From contig NZ_LZJN01000146.1 of assembly GCF_001667735.1 (NCBI RefSeq), positions 1 to 36,252 of the forward strand: a stretch of DNA of 36,252 nucleotides. Reading direction: 5' to 3'. This stretch comes from Mycobacterium sp. E183. GTDB lineage: Bacteria > Actinomycetota > Actinomycetes > Mycobacteriales > Mycobacteriaceae. The notes beneath the pieces are model-generated. The model worked only from the letters and a program-made list of their open reading frames with translations. It searched no databases and had not been told where the DNA came from. The translations under genes and the position numbers were made by a program. Below are positions 35,709 through 36,252 of the stretch, one piece after another (position 1 is the stretch's first letter; every line of letters starts with the position of its first letter).

Positions 35709-36252
35709 GTGGCGACCACTTGGAATCTGTCCAAAGGATTGGCCGCTGTCGTGACGGCATCGGCTGCCGCGTTCGGGTTCTGCCCGAGCGCGGCAGCCGA
35801 CCCGGCGACACCGCAACCGAATTCGACCCAAGAACTCCCGGGCCTGCCCGCGCTGTCGCAGCTGAGCCCGATCATTCAGCAGGCCGCCACCAACCCCGGG
35901 CAGGCCACCCAGCTGCTCATGGCCGCGGCGCAGGCCTTCAGCCACAACCAAAGCGCGCCCGGCGAGTCCCGCAACGTGGCCCAGTCGGTGAACCAGTTCC
36001 TGGCGATGCCGGGCGCGCCGGCCGAGCCCGGCGCGGCGCTGCCCGACGGCGCACCGGTGCCACACGTGCCCGCCGCGGGCGTCGAACCGGGCGCGCAGTC
36101 GCACCTGCCGACCGGCATCGATCCCGCGCACGCGGCGGGTCCCGGGCCGGCCGCGGCCCCACCGGCGGGCGTGGAGGCCGGTGGTGCGGCCACCGGGCCG
36201 GGGCCGGCCGCGTGGGCCGGGTCGATCCCGGCCGGCAGGTGCGCCTGGGGAC
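35709..36252 (+). CDS. Secreted Ala/Pro-rich protein (Rv1157c-like), 3' end outside window
   Basis: The frame from GTG 35709 is open to the window edge, giving 181 codons. GGAGGA lies seven bases before the GTG. A signal peptide (MATTWNLSKGLAAVVTASAA) ends at an AAA|DP site near residue 30. The mature part has a short helical region (LSQLSPIIQQAATNPGQATQ, then LLMAAAQAFS) followed by Ala/Pro/Gly-rich sequence with GAPVPHVPAAGVEPG and a DPAHAAGPG segment. Position and composition match Rv1157c; function is unknown. It is probably cotranscribed with the preceding secreted-protein gene, 50 bases upstream, as a pair of related envelope proteins. Confidence 0.85.
   Translation, partial: MATTWNLSKGLAAVVTASAAAFGFCPSAAADPATPQPNSTQELPGLPALSQLSPIIQQAATNPGQATQLLMAAAQAFSHNQSAPGESRNVAQSVNQFLAMPGAPAEPGAALPDGAPVPHVPAAGVEPGAQSHLPTGIDPAHAAGPGPAAAPPAGVEAGGAATGPGPAAWAGSIPAGRCAWG

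Overview
The window is high-GC actinobacterial DNA that I read as a slow-growing Mycobacterium. The reasons are the C-terminus of a PPE protein, the F420 gene fbiC, the mycothiol gene mshB, the mannosyltransferase gene pimE, the TB8.4 antigen gene, a Mas-like lipid polyketide synthase and a chain of genes that, from memory, matches M. tuberculosis Rv1157c to Rv1185c in inverted orientation. Several M. tuberculosis neighbours (PE11/PPE17, PE12, fadH, papA3, mmpL10) are absent, which fits a M. avium complex-like species, but the species is not proven.

Left part (1-13.8 kb, accessory lipid region): the tail of a PPE gene; a fatty acyl-AMP ligase (FadD21-like, + strand); then on the minus strand a Mas-like iterative PKS followed by cysC (APS kinase), sat (Met3/Sat-type ATP sulfurylase) and a 105-residue unknown protein that overlaps sat by 4 bp. 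A complete PAPS-making module therefore sits between an acyl-AMP ligase and the PKS it probably feeds. This is the most unusual part of the window and suggests a sulfated methyl-branched lipid, although no sulfotransferase is visible. Upstream of the PKS lies an APC/KimA-like permease with a C-terminal OB-fold.

Middle part (13.8-25.6 kb, conserved core): dapC and fdxC (minus), TB8.4 (plus), a MDMPI/DinB-fold protein and fbiC (minus), a small membrane protein preceded by an unlisted 35-codon ORF, mshB (minus) divergent from a TetR regulator (plus), then typA and lpqW (minus). Redox cofactors (F420, mycothiol, a 7Fe ferredoxin) and LM/LAM control (lpqW) are the common themes.

Right part (25.6-36.3 kb): the respiratory nitrate reductase operon narGHJI (minus; narH/narJ and narJ/narI overlap), mutT2 (minus) back to back with a pterin-4a-carbinolamine dehydratase (plus), pimE (minus), and two tandem secreted Ala/Pro-rich proteins (plus), the last cut by the window edge.

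Several genes (mshB, the TetR gene, mutT2, the dehydratase) have a TANNNT -10 box exactly six bases before the start codon, the signature of leaderless mycobacterial transcripts. The same geometry places the pimE transcript start on an ATC codon, and pimE has no canonical start codon in frame before its conserved N-terminal region. No rRNA, tRNA, CRISPR array or insertion sequence was seen.
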